In this document: positions 6,102 through 13,317 of the stretch, piece after piece
Position numbering within the stretch: the stretch's first letter is position 1
Layout of the letters: each line of letters starts with the position of its first letter
NCBI GenBank assembly: GCA_964610765.1
Contig: CAZSWS010000066.1
Location: 1-16,524, forward strand
Direction of reading: 5' to 3'
From: CAZSWS01 sp964610765
GTDB lineage: Bacteria > Bacteroidota > Bacteroidia > Bacteroidales > Tannerellaceae
DNA length: 16,524 nt
Notes under the pieces: generated by a model
What the model was told of the DNA's origin: nothing
Databases searched by the model: none
Seen by the model: only the letters and a program-made list of their open reading frames with translations
Made by a program: the position numbers and the translations under genes

Positions 6102-7511
6102 ATGAACAAATTCAGTCAGTTCTTACTCATCACCTCAGTCAGCAGCTGCTCAGCCGGTCTGCTACATGCGCAAAAAGAGACCAACACATCACTCCCTAAC
6201 GTCATCTACATCATGGTTGACGACCTAGGGCTAGGCGATTTAGGATGCTACGGACAAAGACAAATAAAAACTCCCGCCATAGATCGTTTAGCCGAAAATG
6301 GTGTCCGATTTACTCAACATTATTCCGGGTCAACTGTCAGCGCCCCTTCGCGCTGCTCACTCATGACCGGAAAACATACCGGGAATGCATACATACGAGG
6401 AAATATAAGTAGGACTTATCAAGAAACGGAAACTTACGACCTCCCGCTCAATGCAGATGAGACTACGGTAGCCGATATATTTAAAAAGAAAGCATACCAA
6501 ACAGCCTGCATAGGGAAATGGGGCATGGGAGGACCTGAATCAGAAGGACATCCCAATAAACATGGATTTGATTACTTCTTTGGTTATTTGGGACAACTCA
6601 ATGCTCACCGGTATTATCCGGCATTTCTTTGGGAAAATGACCGTCGTATCACCCTAAAAGAAGAAGTATATACTCCCTACCTTTTATTAGAAAAGACGCT
6701 TTCTTTTATAGAAAAAAACAAAGAGCAACCTTTTTTCATCTACTTAACCCCTACTCTTCCCCATGCTGACTTGCTGATTCCCGATGAAGAAAAGAAACCA
6801 TTCAGCGGGCGCTTTGCAGAGAAACCTTTTACGCATGGACACTATGCCAGCCAGCCGGAACCCCGAGCTACCTATGCAGCCATGGTCACAAGAATAGATA
6901 AAGACATTGCTGCTATTGTGGCGTATTTAGAAGAAAACGGGTTATTAGACAATACACTGATTGTATTCACCTCTGATAATGGCGTCCATGCTGAAGGCGG
7001 GCACGACCCTCATTTCTTTGACAGCAACGGACCTTTCAGGGGAATCAAACGTGATTTATATGAAGGGGGCATTCGTACACCTTTTATTGTACAATGGCCG
7101 GCTAAAATAGAAAAAGGAAAAGTAAGCTATCATGTTTCAGCTTTTTGGGATTTCCTACCTACTGTTTGTGACCTATTGGGAGAACCAGTACCTACTGCTT
7201 CAAACGGTATTTCCTATCTGCCGGCACTTACCGGAAAAGGAGAACAAAAAAAACATGATTACCTCTACTGGGAGTTTCACGAAGAAGGGGGAAAACAAGC
7301 CATACTGAAAGATCAATGGAAGTTGATTCGTCTTCAGGTAAACAACCCGGATAAAACCTCTATGGAACTGTACAAGCTATCTTCAGACCCAGCCGAATTA
7401 ATGAATGTTTCAGCGCAATATCCGGAGAAAGTTAAAGCTTTGGCTACGCTTTTAGACGATGCACACAAGCCAAGTAAACTATTTCCGTTCAAATCTGAAG
7501 TCAATCCATAA
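6102..7511 (+). CDS. Exported S-type arylsulfatase (S1 family)
   Basis: Predicted to hydrolyse sulfate esters, probably on glycans, in the periplasm or at the surface. The 469-residue protein has an N-terminal export signal. Cleavage after LHA (about residue 23) is likely, but VSSC at 13-16 is also an acceptable lipobox, so a lipoprotein is possible. Active-site marks: metal ligands Asp40-Asp41 (IMVDDLGLGD), the formylglycine motif SAPSR at 80-84 with Ser80 in the converted position, GKWGMGG with Lys139, His221 (TLPHAD) and SDNGVH at 291-296. A serine at position 80 means it needs an anaerobic anSME-type maturase, not seen in this window. The common GKWH histidine is replaced by Gly141, which I believe is normal for one S1 branch of Bacteroidetes. 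Monocistronic, ending at a strong hairpin. The sulfated substrate is unknown. Confidence 0.9.
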   Translation: MNKFSQFLLITSVSSCSAGLLHAQKETNTSLPNVIYIMVDDLGLGDLGCYGQRQIKTPAIDRLAENGVRFTQHYSGSTVSAPSRCSLMTGKHTGNAYIRGNISRTYQETETYDLPLNADETTVADIFKKKAYQTACIGKWGMGGPESEGHPNKHGFDYFFGYLGQLNAHRYYPAFLWENDRRITLKEEVYTPYLLLEKTLSFIEKNKEQPFFIYLTPTLPHADLLIPDEEKKPFSGRFAEKPFTHGHYASQPEPRATYAAMVTRIDKDIAAIVAYLEENGLLDNTLIVFTSDNGVHAEGGHDPHFFDSNGPFRGIKRDLYEGGIRTPFIVQWPAKIEKGKVSYHVSAFWDFLPTVCDLLGEPVPTASNGISYLPALTGKGEQKKHDYLYWEFHEEGGKQAILKDQWKLIRLQVNNPDKTSMELYKLSSDPAELMNVSAQYPEKVKALATLLDDAHKPSKLFPFKSEVNP

Positions 7512-7523
7512 GTCATTCGAAGA

Positions 7524-7571
7524 AACAACAACACCCACTCAGATAATTAAATTTGAGTGGGTGTTGTTGTT
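7524..7571. terminator. Bidirectional terminator between sulfatase and meaB
   Basis: An 18-bp perfect inverted repeat (7524-7541 with 7554-7571) around a 12-nt AT-rich loop lies between two convergent genes, 12 bp after the sulfatase stop and 18 bp after the meaB stop. The arms are GC-rich near the loop (ACACCCACTC). U-tracts are poor in both directions, so it may act partly as a barrier or mRNA 3' end. Confidence 0.75.
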
Positions 7572-7589
7572 ATATATGCTAAAGCGTAA

Positions 7590-8690
7590 CTAGCTTTTCT
7601 GAATAGCTTCTGTATATATTTCAATTAGTTTTTGAGCAGCAATAAAAGGACTCACCTTGCTTTGTAACACTTCCTCTTCCATCACTTTCATGTGATTTTC
7701 AATCGTCTCATTATGATAAAAGTTACTACGCAGCATTTCATTGACTGTTTCATACATGCTAAATGTGGTCTGCTCATTTCGTTTTCGCTCAAAATACCCG
7801 TTAGATTTGGCATATTCAACATAGCTATCCATCATTTCCCACACTTCTTTTATACCCAAACCATAATAGCCGGAATAAGTAAGCACTTTGGGCTCCCATC
7901 CTGAGTCTGTAGACGGAAACAAATGCAACGCATTTCGATAGTGTGATGCTGCTAGTTTTGCCTTATCAATATTATCACCGTCGGCCTTATTGATAACAAT
8001 TCCGTCGGCCATCTCCATGATTCCTCTTTTAATCCCTTGCAGTTCATCGCCCGTTCCTGCTAACTGGATTAATAAAAAGAAGTCAACCATGGAATGCACA
8101 GCTGTTTCGCTTTGCCCTACCCCTACAGTTTCGACAAAGATGGTATCAAATCCTGCCGCTTCACATAATATGATGGTTTCACGTGTTTTCCGGGCTACAC
8201 CGCCCAATGAACCGGCAGAAGGAGAAGGACGAATAAATGCATTTTTCTCGCGAGAGAGAGCTTCCATACGAGTTTTATCACCCAAAATACTCCCCTTGGT
8301 TCGTTCACTGCTGGGGTCTATAGCTAATACAGCCAATTTATGACCTTGATTTATGGCATACACACCAAATGTATCAATAGAAGTGCTTTTTCCTGCACCG
8401 GGAACTCCTGTTATACCTATACGTACAGATTTTCCTGCATGGGGCAAGCACAAAGCTATAATTTCCTGGGCCAGCTGCTGATGCTCTACTTTCGTACTTT
8501 CAACCAATGTAACCGCCTGACTCAATATCGCTATATCGCCGGCTAGGATTCCTTCGACATAGTCGGATGCAGAGTGAAAAGTTCGTTGTTTAACTCTTTT
8601 AAAATGGGGATTGATGGTGGGCACATCCGTAATTCCCTTATTTACTTTCAAACCTTTGTATCTTTCGTCATTTTCAGGATGATTCATCAT
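7590..8690 (-). CDS. meaB: Methylmalonyl-CoA mutase-associated GTPase MeaB (ArgK type)
   Basis: G3E-family P-loop GTPase that protects and reloads adenosylcobalamin in methylmalonyl-CoA mutase, the enzyme used for propionate/succinate interconversion in Bacteroidales. The protein has 366 residues. Walker A is GVPGAGKST (95-103), followed by AIDPSSERTKGSILGDKTRM, the switch region FVETVGVGQSE, and NKAD for base recognition. The C-terminal helical part (QSKVSPFIAAQKLIE) fits the dimerisation arm of the family. ATG codons at 8690 and 8687 are both possible starts. It is the last gene of an operon with two DUF1573 genes (11 bp from the one upstream). The mutase subunits are not in the window. Confidence 0.92.
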   Translation of the reverse strand: MMNHPENDERYKGLKVNKGITDVPTINPHFKRVKQRTFHSASDYVEGILAGDIAILSQAVTLVESTKVEHQQLAQEIIALCLPHAGKSVRIGITGVPGAGKSTSIDTFGVYAINQGHKLAVLAIDPSSERTKGSILGDKTRMEALSREKNAFIRPSPSAGSLGGVARKTRETIILCEAAGFDTIFVETVGVGQSETAVHSMVDFFLLIQLAGTGDELQGIKRGIMEMADGIVINKADGDNIDKAKLAASHYRNALHLFPSTDSGWEPKVLTYSGYYGLGIKEVWEMMDSYVEYAKSNGYFERKRNEQTTFSMYETVNEMLRSNFYHNETIENHMKVMEEEVLQSKVSPFIAAQKLIEIYTEAIQKS

Positions 8691-8701
8691 GGTAACTTTA
8701 T

Positions 8702-9796
8702 TTAATGCTTAACCTCAATAATTCGTATCGGAGCAGCAGGATCATTCGTCACAAGCGTAATATACGTCTCGGGGACATCTGCAGAATGTTTTTTCGCAGG
8801 AGATATCTTCAGCTCCAGCACTTCGTCCGGTTGGATTTCTGCTTTATCATTTGAAATAATCAGACAATCCGTATTAGCTGTTATGCTATATATTTTTAAC
8901 AATGAACGTCCTATATTTGTTATATCAACGCTTAGGTATTTCTTTTTACCTATACCCAAAAAGCCTTTACTTGCCTTCAATGTGCTTAAATCTACTAGTG
9001 TAGGATTAATTGACACAGCCGGGGCATTCGTCATTTCGTCGGCAGTCATTTGCGTGAAATCATCAATAACATTCGCTGAATAACCGATTACTCCCTTATC
9101 TTCTCCAGCTGCATGCTGCACTACAAGCTGTATAGTTCCCGACAAATGTCCTTTCAGTTGCTCTTCCGAAACATGAATATAAAACCGGGCATCACCTAGC
9201 TCATTGGGATAAATAGTATCCGGAAAGGCTTCGACTCTCAGGTAGGCAGGAACCTCTTGAGGCTTAACGACAAGTGGATGTTCTGAAGTGTTTTTCAGAT
9301 AAATACGTTGTTCTGCTTTTTTATTTAACGACAACGCATCAAAATCAACAAGCTGTTTTGTGAGTTGCAAGCCACCTATAGAATAAAGAAAACTAGTCGC
9401 AGCAATATCCGGTCTAGGAATTACATCGCCTTCTACATATAGTGTCAAAGGCTTTTCTGTGGCATTACTATAAACATTTAACGTCTTAACGAACGGTCCT
9501 ATCAAGTTTTCAGGATCGAACGTCAGAAGTATTTGCCCCTTTTCGCCAGGAGCAACAGGTGTTTGTGTCCATTCCGGTTTGGAACAACCACAGGATACAA
9601 GGATATATTTAATTACTAATGGGGCATTGCCGGTATTCTCAAAAGTAAAGGTATGACTTACCGAACCGGCAATTTCTTCTATCCTACCAAAGTCGTGTCT
9701 TAACTCATGGGGCGTTATTTGTGGTGTTTGCCCCCATAAGTTGAGAGAAAGGAACACGAGAAGAACCGTACAGGATGCTCTCTTTAGTAGAATCAT
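8702..9796 (-). CDS. Exported DUF1573 protein, 364 residues
   Basis: The signal peptide covers about residues 1-22 (core TVLLVFLSLNL, then WGQ). A first DUF1573 domain of Ig-like beta fold follows: HDFGRIEEIAGSVSHTFTFENTGNAPLVI, then SCGC (68-71) and a GQILLTFDP strand. The rest continues as further beta-rich segments (about 130-235 and 255-364), the last ending in ITLVTNDPAAP, reminiscent of ASPM-SPD-2-Hydin-like repeats. DUF1573 is very common in Bacteroidetes envelopes and has no established function. The conserved CGC may bind metal or form a disulfide; this is not shown. It is the middle gene of the operon, 26 bp after the small DUF1573 gene and 11 bp before meaB. Confidence 0.82.
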   Translation of the reverse strand: MILLKRASCTVLLVFLSLNLWGQTPQITPHELRHDFGRIEEIAGSVSHTFTFENTGNAPLVIKYILVSCGCSKPEWTQTPVAPGEKGQILLTFDPENLIGPFVKTLNVYSNATEKPLTLYVEGDVIPRPDIAATSFLYSIGGLQLTKQLVDFDALSLNKKAEQRIYLKNTSEHPLVVKPQEVPAYLRVEAFPDTIYPNELGDARFYIHVSEEQLKGHLSGTIQLVVQHAAGEDKGVIGYSANVIDDFTQMTADEMTNAPAVSINPTLVDLSTLKASKGFLGIGKKKYLSVDITNIGRSLLKIYSITANTDCLIISNDKAEIQPDEVLELKISPAKKHSADVPETYITLVTNDPAAPIRIIEVKH

Positions 9797-9822
9797 AAAT
9801 ACAAATCTAAAACGACTCTTTA

Positions 9823-10209
9823 TTATTCGACAACTTCACCTTTGATAGTCAAGACTAGGCTACCTTGTTTTCCATTGCTATATAAAGATATCGACTTTGT
9901 AAAAGGACCTTGACGACCTCTTGGATCGAACGATACTTTAAGCTCTACAGAGTCATTAGGTGCAATAGGCTCTTTCGGCAAATCAGAAGCAGTACATCCA
10001 CAGGTAGGCACGGCACGTGTTAAGACTAAAGGTAAGTCTCCTATGTTTCTGACAACAAACTTAGCTGTATCTGAGCCATCAGATTCTTTTATTTTTCCAA
10101 AATCGTATGTTTGCTTTTTAACCTCAATAACGGCTGCCTTCTTTTGTGCCAACACCAATGTAATGATTGCAGTAAGAAGCACCGTTGTTAATAAAATCTT
10201 TTTCATCAT
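9823..10209 (-). CDS. Small exported DUF1573 protein, 128 residues
   Basis: A single DUF1573 domain after a signal peptide (about 1-21, ending LVLAQ). It shows the complete family pattern: YDFGKIKESDGSDTAKFVVRNIGD, TCGC (69-72), VELKVSFDPRGRQGPF and a final LTIKGEV strand. It resembles the first domain of the next gene, including the CGC position and the FDP...GPF phrase, so the two probably arose by duplication. First gene of the DUF1573-DUF1573-meaB operon. Function unknown; periplasmic or outer-membrane-facing location inferred from the signal peptide. Confidence 0.85.
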   Translation of the reverse strand: MMKKILLTTVLLTAIITLVLAQKKAAVIEVKKQTYDFGKIKESDGSDTAKFVVRNIGDLPLVLTRAVPTCGCTASDLPKEPIAPNDSVELKVSFDPRGRQGPFTKSISLYSNGKQGSLVLTIKGEVVE

Positions 10210-10335
10210 TAAAAATATTTTAAGTAGCTATTTGTAAATCAATAAAAAAACACTCTTCCAATAAGGGTTTCAACTTGTAACGTTTCTAGTTATAAAAACA
10301 TCCCACAGAAGCAACATCACCTTGTTAGACAGAGA

Positions 10336-10343
10336 CAAAGTTA
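10336..10343 (-). promoter_or_regulatory. Possible -7 element of the DUF1573-meaB operon
   Basis: The minus strand reads TAACTTTG, matching TAnnTTTG, about 125 bp before the first gene. No TTTG -33 box is present at 19-21 bp. The leader would be about 120 nt. Confidence 0.4.
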
Positions 10344-10550
10344 ACTTCTTTTCTTTTACATGCGACTGGTTTTCTTAAAAAGGAGTATAATCTTAAACAT
10401 CATTTACAATTATTAGGGTGTAATTAATAGGTCACCTCCTCCTCAACCCCTTGCAGAAACCTCAAAAAGGCAGAAAACACCCATTCTAAAGATATAGTCA
10501 AGAGGATTGAATGCATTGATATACACATAGAATCTACCTATAAGAAATAA

Positions 10551-10581
10551 TTGTTCTTAGGCATTAGTTTGGGTAAATTTG
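10551..10581 (+). promoter_or_regulatory. Promoter of the peroxiredoxin gene
   Basis: TTG (10551-10553), 20 bp, TAAATTTG (10574-10581): a close match to the Bacteroidetes housekeeping promoter. Transcription should start near 10588, leaving a leader of about 22 nt. Confidence 0.65.
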
Positions 10582-10610
10582 CGGTATGTCACAAATAAAA
10601 ACAAATTAAT

Positions 10611-11243
10611 ATGAATTCTTTTATCGGTAAAAAAGCACCGGAATTTTCTGCTCCGGCTGTATTAGATGGCTTTAACATCATCCCAAACTTTTCATTAGAA
10701 AGATATTTAGGTAAAAAATATGTTGTTTTCTTTTTCTACCCTCGCGACTTTACTTTTGTTTGCCCAACGGAACTACATGCGTTTCAAGACAAGATGGAGG
10801 AGTTTGACAAACGTGGCACTGCAGTTGTAGCCTGTTCAGTCGATTCAGAAAACTCACATTTTGCCTGGTTAAATCAAGAAAAAAATCAAGGTGGAATTAA
10901 AGGGGTTAAATATCCTATCATCTCAGATTTTTCTAAAACCATCTCCATGAATTATGGTGTGTTGGCCGCCGACTATGATATGGATGAAGAAGGAAACATG
11001 GTTGCAGAAGGTGAACCCGCTGCTTATCGTGGTCTTTTCTTAATAGATAAAGAAGGAATAATTCGTCATTACGCCATCAACGACATGCCATTAGGAAGAA
11101 ATGTGGATGAAGTAATCAGAATGATTGATTCGCTGCAGCACTTTGAAGAATATGGCGAAGTTTGTCCTGCAAACTGGTCGAAAGGCAAAGATGCTATGAA
11201 AGCTACAAATGAAGGGGTAGCCGACTATCTTAGCAGTCATTAA
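10611..11243 (+). CDS. Typical 2-Cys peroxiredoxin (AhpC/Prx1 type)
   Basis: Thiol peroxidase that reduces H2O2 and organic hydroperoxides in the cytosol. The 210-residue protein carries the PxxxTxxC motif as PRDFTFVCP with peroxidatic Cys51 (Pro44, Thr48), the supporting Arg140 in AYRGLF, and resolving Cys185 in EVCPANW, so it is a two-cysteine enzyme. GGIKG at 94-98 corresponds to the GGLG loop of over-oxidation-sensitive Prx1 enzymes. The C-terminal tail ends YLSSH without a clear YF motif, so sensitivity is uncertain. Before Arg140 there is an acidic insertion (DMDEEGNMVAEGEPA, about 123-137) compared with classical Prx1. No ahpF follows, so the reductant is probably thioredoxin. Monocistronic, with a clear promoter and terminator. 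I do not assign ahpC, since Bacteroidales may carry several paralogues. Confidence 0.92.
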   Translation: MNSFIGKKAPEFSAPAVLDGFNIIPNFSLERYLGKKYVVFFFYPRDFTFVCPTELHAFQDKMEEFDKRGTAVVACSVDSENSHFAWLNQEKNQGGIKGVKYPIISDFSKTISMNYGVLAADYDMDEEGNMVAEGEPAAYRGLFLIDKEGIIRHYAINDMPLGRNVDEVIRMIDSLQHFEEYGEVCPANWSKGKDAMKATNEGVADYLSSH

Positions 11244-11264
11244 GGATTCTTGAATAATAGATTG

Positions 11265-11295
11265 AAAGCGGCTATCAAACAATAGCCGCTTTTTT
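11265..11295 (+). terminator. Intrinsic terminator of the peroxiredoxin gene
   Basis: An 11-bp perfect stem (11265-11275 with 11282-11292; core GCGGCTAT) with a 6-nt loop runs into six T residues (11290-11295), 21 bp after the stop codon. Classical rho-independent form. Confidence 0.9.
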
Positions 11296-11392
11296 CATAT
11301 CCTTTCAACTCAATTAAACCTCTGCATGTTTTTTTCGTCTATATTATAACAACCGGTTAAAAAGAAGTTTTTAATTATTAAATGAAAATCAA

Positions 11393-11848
11393 ATGAAAAA
11401 AATAGGTTTAATTATAGGAATGAGCATCATCATGACGCTAAACGCTCTGATGGCTCAAACAACACAAGAAGAGAAAAGACCGTTGCGTTCAGCTGAAACT
11501 CGCTACGAGCGATTGGGCGAAAAACTACAACTGAATGAAAATCAAAAAAAGCAACTCAAAGAGGTTGATGAGAAATTTGTAGCAGAAAGAAAACAGAAAG
11601 TTGAACGTACAAAAGAGCAAAGAGAACAGGAACAAATTGCCTGGGCTACCAAACAAATTGAACGCGAAGACGCTATACGAAAGATATTGACTAAAGAACA
11701 ATATGCAAAATACTATGCTCAAAAACATCTGAGACATCAAAACATGAGACCTGCCGGTCAAAATAAAAGAGCTATCAATCAGTATAAAGGACGATTTGCA
11801 AAAGACAAAGAAATGGCTCCCAGAAGGCAGAAAACCAACAGAAGGTAA
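11393..11848 (+). CDS. Small exported Spy/CpxP-like helical protein
   Basis: A 151-residue protein with a signal peptide (about 1-21, ending ALMAQ). The mature part is highly charged and helical: ETRYERLGEKLQLNENQKKQLKEVDEKF, a long K/E/Q/R helix, and DAIRKILTKEQYAKYYAQK. The LQLNENQ and ILTKEQY phrases match the paired LTxxQ motifs of the Spy/CpxP group, seen in many Bacteroidetes as DUF4890-like periplasmic proteins. The last 35 residues are basic and look disordered. Spy relatives act as periplasmic chaperones or stress sensors; whether this one does is not shown. Flanked by terminators on both sides. Upstream I see no good TTTG/TAnnTTTG promoter, only the palindrome AACCGGTT at 11351-11358. 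Confidence 0.75.
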   Translation: MKKIGLIIGMSIIMTLNALMAQTTQEEKRPLRSAETRYERLGEKLQLNENQKKQLKEVDEKFVAERKQKVERTKEQREQEQIAWATKQIEREDAIRKILTKEQYAKYYAQKHLRHQNMRPAGQNKRAINQYKGRFAKDKEMAPRRQKTNRR

Positions 11849-11868
11849 GACTGCCAGTCCATAAGTTC

Positions 11869-11905
11869 ACAAAGACCGTAGCGATGAATGCGCTTCGGTC
11901 TTTGT
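11869..11905 (+). terminator. Terminator after the Spy/CpxP-like gene
   Basis: A 10-bp stem (ACAAAGACCG 11869-11878 with CGGTCTTTGT 11896-11905), one mismatch, then a further 4 bp (AGCG with CGCT) around a 7-nt loop. A short CATTTT follows. Its descending arm contains the -33 box of the aroB promoter. Confidence 0.75.
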
Positions 11906-11931
11906 CATTTTAAACAGATACTATACCTTTG
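11901..11931 (+). promoter_or_regulatory. Promoter of aroB
   Basis: TTTG (11901-11904), 19 bp, TACCTTTG (11924-11931): a perfect Bacteroidetes consensus in both boxes and spacing. The -33 box lies within the 3' arm of the preceding terminator. The leader would be about 25 nt. Confidence 0.75.
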
Positions 11932-11961
11932 TTTAAATAGTTATCAGAAGCGTACATTTTT

Positions 11962-13023
11962 ATGAAAAAACAAAAGGTGCTTATTTCAGAGAACTTGAAA
12001 GAAAGTCTTTCAAGCGTTTTACAGTCTCTTCAGTATGATAAGGTGTTTATCCTGACAGATAATCACACGCAAACACACTGCTTGCCACTGATTAAGGATT
12101 TAGAAGAAATAAAAAATGCTCAAACTATTTGCATACAAGCAGGCGATATACATAAAAACATTGACCAACTTCAGCTTATCTGGAAAGAGCTTTCAGAGAA
12201 AGAAGCCTCTAGAAACTCCTTACTGATTAATCTAGGAGGAGGCATGATTACAGACATCGGAGGATTTGCCGGGGCAACCTTTAAACGAGGCATCCAAACC
12301 CTGAATATCCCCACAACCCTTATGGCAGCTGTTGATGCAGCAGTAGGTGGCAAAACGGGTATCAATTTTAATGGACTTAAAAATGAAATCGGATCTTTCT
12401 ATCCTCCCAAACAAGTTGTTATCAATGGGGTATTTTTACAAACGCTGGATGTCCCGAATATTTTATCCGGATATGCCGAAATATTAAAACATGGATTGAT
12501 TGACTCGAAAGGCACCTACAGTAAATTGCTATCTTTTGACCCCTACAAAATACAATTTGATTGGTTGAACCAACAGGTCGCAGATTCTGTAGCTATCAAG
12601 GAAGCTATCGTTGAGCAAGATCCAACTGAAAAAGGAATCAGAAAGGCACTTAACCTAGGTCATACGGTAGGTCATGCCTTTGAAAGTCTGTCTTTCACCA
12701 AAGGAAATCCGCTACTACATGGCTATGCAGTGGCGATTGGGATTGTTTGTGAACTTTATCTATCCTATATTCATAAAGGATTCCCACTAGAAATGCTTAC
12801 GAAAACGGTCTCTTTTATAAAAGAATATTATACAGTATTTACTTTTGACTGCAATGATTACGAGCATTTGTACACCCTAATGCTTCACGACAAAAAAAAC
12901 ACAGGTGGAGAAATAAACTTCACCTTGCTAGTAGAAGTCGGCAAAGTAGAAATTGATCAAAAAGTAAGTAAAAAGGACATATTTAATTCTTTTGATTTTT
13001 ACAGAGACAGATTTGGTATTTAG
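11962..13023 (+). CDS. aroB: 3-Dehydroquinate synthase
   Basis: Second step of the shikimate pathway: converts DAHP to 3-dehydroquinate using NAD+ and a divalent metal, in the cytosol. The 353-residue length is normal for AroB. NAD-binding glycine motif NLGGGMITDIGGFAGATFKRG (90-110), then PTTLMAAVDAAVGGKTGIN (117-135) with phosphate- and substrate-binding Lys, SGYAEILKHG with metal ligand Glu173, NLGHTVGHAFE with His234, and LLHGYAVAIG with His253. All key residues are present. ATG 11962 is the first start after the promoter and fits the N-terminus of the family. Monocistronic; its last codons carry the -33 box of the following tRNA. Confidence 0.95.
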   Translation: MKKQKVLISENLKESLSSVLQSLQYDKVFILTDNHTQTHCLPLIKDLEEIKNAQTICIQAGDIHKNIDQLQLIWKELSEKEASRNSLLINLGGGMITDIGGFAGATFKRGIQTLNIPTTLMAAVDAAVGGKTGINFNGLKNEIGSFYPPKQVVINGVFLQTLDVPNILSGYAEILKHGLIDSKGTYSKLLSFDPYKIQFDWLNQQVADSVAIKEAIVEQDPTEKGIRKALNLGHTVGHAFESLSFTKGNPLLHGYAVAIGIVCELYLSYIHKGFPLEMLTKTVSFIKEYYTVFTFDCNDYEHLYTLMLHDKKNTGGEINFTLLVEVGKVEIDQKVSKKDIFNSFDFYRDRFGI

Positions 13024-13043
13024 TCATTGTTTGCATACCTTTG
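13012..13043 (+). promoter_or_regulatory. Promoter of tRNA-Pro, beginning inside aroB
   Basis: TTTG (13012-13015), 20 bp, TACCTTTG (13036-13043): perfect consensus. The -33 box falls in the final codons of aroB. The start point near 13050 leaves about 10 nt before the mature tRNA. Confidence 0.75.
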
Positions 13044-13059
13044 CGCAGAATTAAAAGTT

Positions 13060-13134
13060 CGGGGTGTAGCTCAGCCCGGTTAGAGTACACGTCTGGGGGG
13101 CGTGGGGTCGAAAGTTCGAATCTTTTCACCCCGA
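13060..13134 (+). tRNA. tRNA-Pro, anticodon GGG
   Basis: All arms fold. Acceptor CGGGGTG (13060-13066) with CACCCCG (13127-13133). D-stem GCTC (13069-13072) with GAGT (13083-13086). Anticodon stem CACGT (13088-13092) with GCGTG (13100-13104), loop CTGGGGG with anticodon GGG at 13095-13097 and G37. T-arm GAAAG (13110-13114) with CTTTT (13122-13126) around TTCGAAT. Discriminator A at 13134. The next bases are CTA, so CCA is added after transcription. G-U pairs close the D-stem, anticodon stem and T-stem. Confidence 0.95.
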
Positions 13135-13146
13135 CTATTAAAAATG

Positions 13147-13179
13147 AAAGAGTTAAGCGAAACCGCTTAACTCTTTTTT
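13147..13179 (+). terminator. Intrinsic terminator of tRNA-Pro
   Basis: A 13-bp perfect stem (13147-13159 with 13164-13176), 4-nt loop, running into a six-T tract (13174-13179), 12 bp after the tRNA. Confidence 0.9.
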
Positions 13180-13317
13180 CATTTTAAAACATCTCACCTG
13201 ACTATTTGGCAGACTCGGCATTATGAATCCCCCAGGAAGAATTGGTCGAGGAATAGCCTACGGAATAAGATAAGGGGTCAAATCAAACACATTCACTATA
13301 AAAGCACTAAAAGAGAA

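Larger units (their letters stand above)
10210..10610. other. 401-bp divergent intergenic region between DUF1573 and peroxiredoxin
   Basis: Holds the two divergent promoters described separately. Elsewhere I see only a pair of near-identical direct 10-mers (AATTATTAGG at 10408-10417, AATTAATAGG at 10422-10431, 14 bp apart), which could be a regulator site for either gene. No ORF or RNA gene is recognisable. Confidence 0.5.

Noticed and set aside
37..7511. Polysaccharide utilisation locus containing GH78 and the sulfatase
   Set aside because: No SusC, SusD, hybrid two-component system or ECF sigma/anti-sigma gene is present, and unrelated genes lie between the two enzymes.
13127..13210. Attachment-site duplication of the tRNA-Pro 3' end
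   Set aside because: Only GACTATT recurs near 13199-13205, too short to mean integration.
13202..13282. A 26-codon minus-strand open stretch (ending YSSTNSSWGIHNAESAK, stop at 13202) between the tRNA terminator and the lipoprotein gene
   Set aside because: It has protein-like composition but no start codon, is closed by an in-frame TGA upstream, and matches nothing I know. It may be a gene remnant; a BLASTX search would decide.
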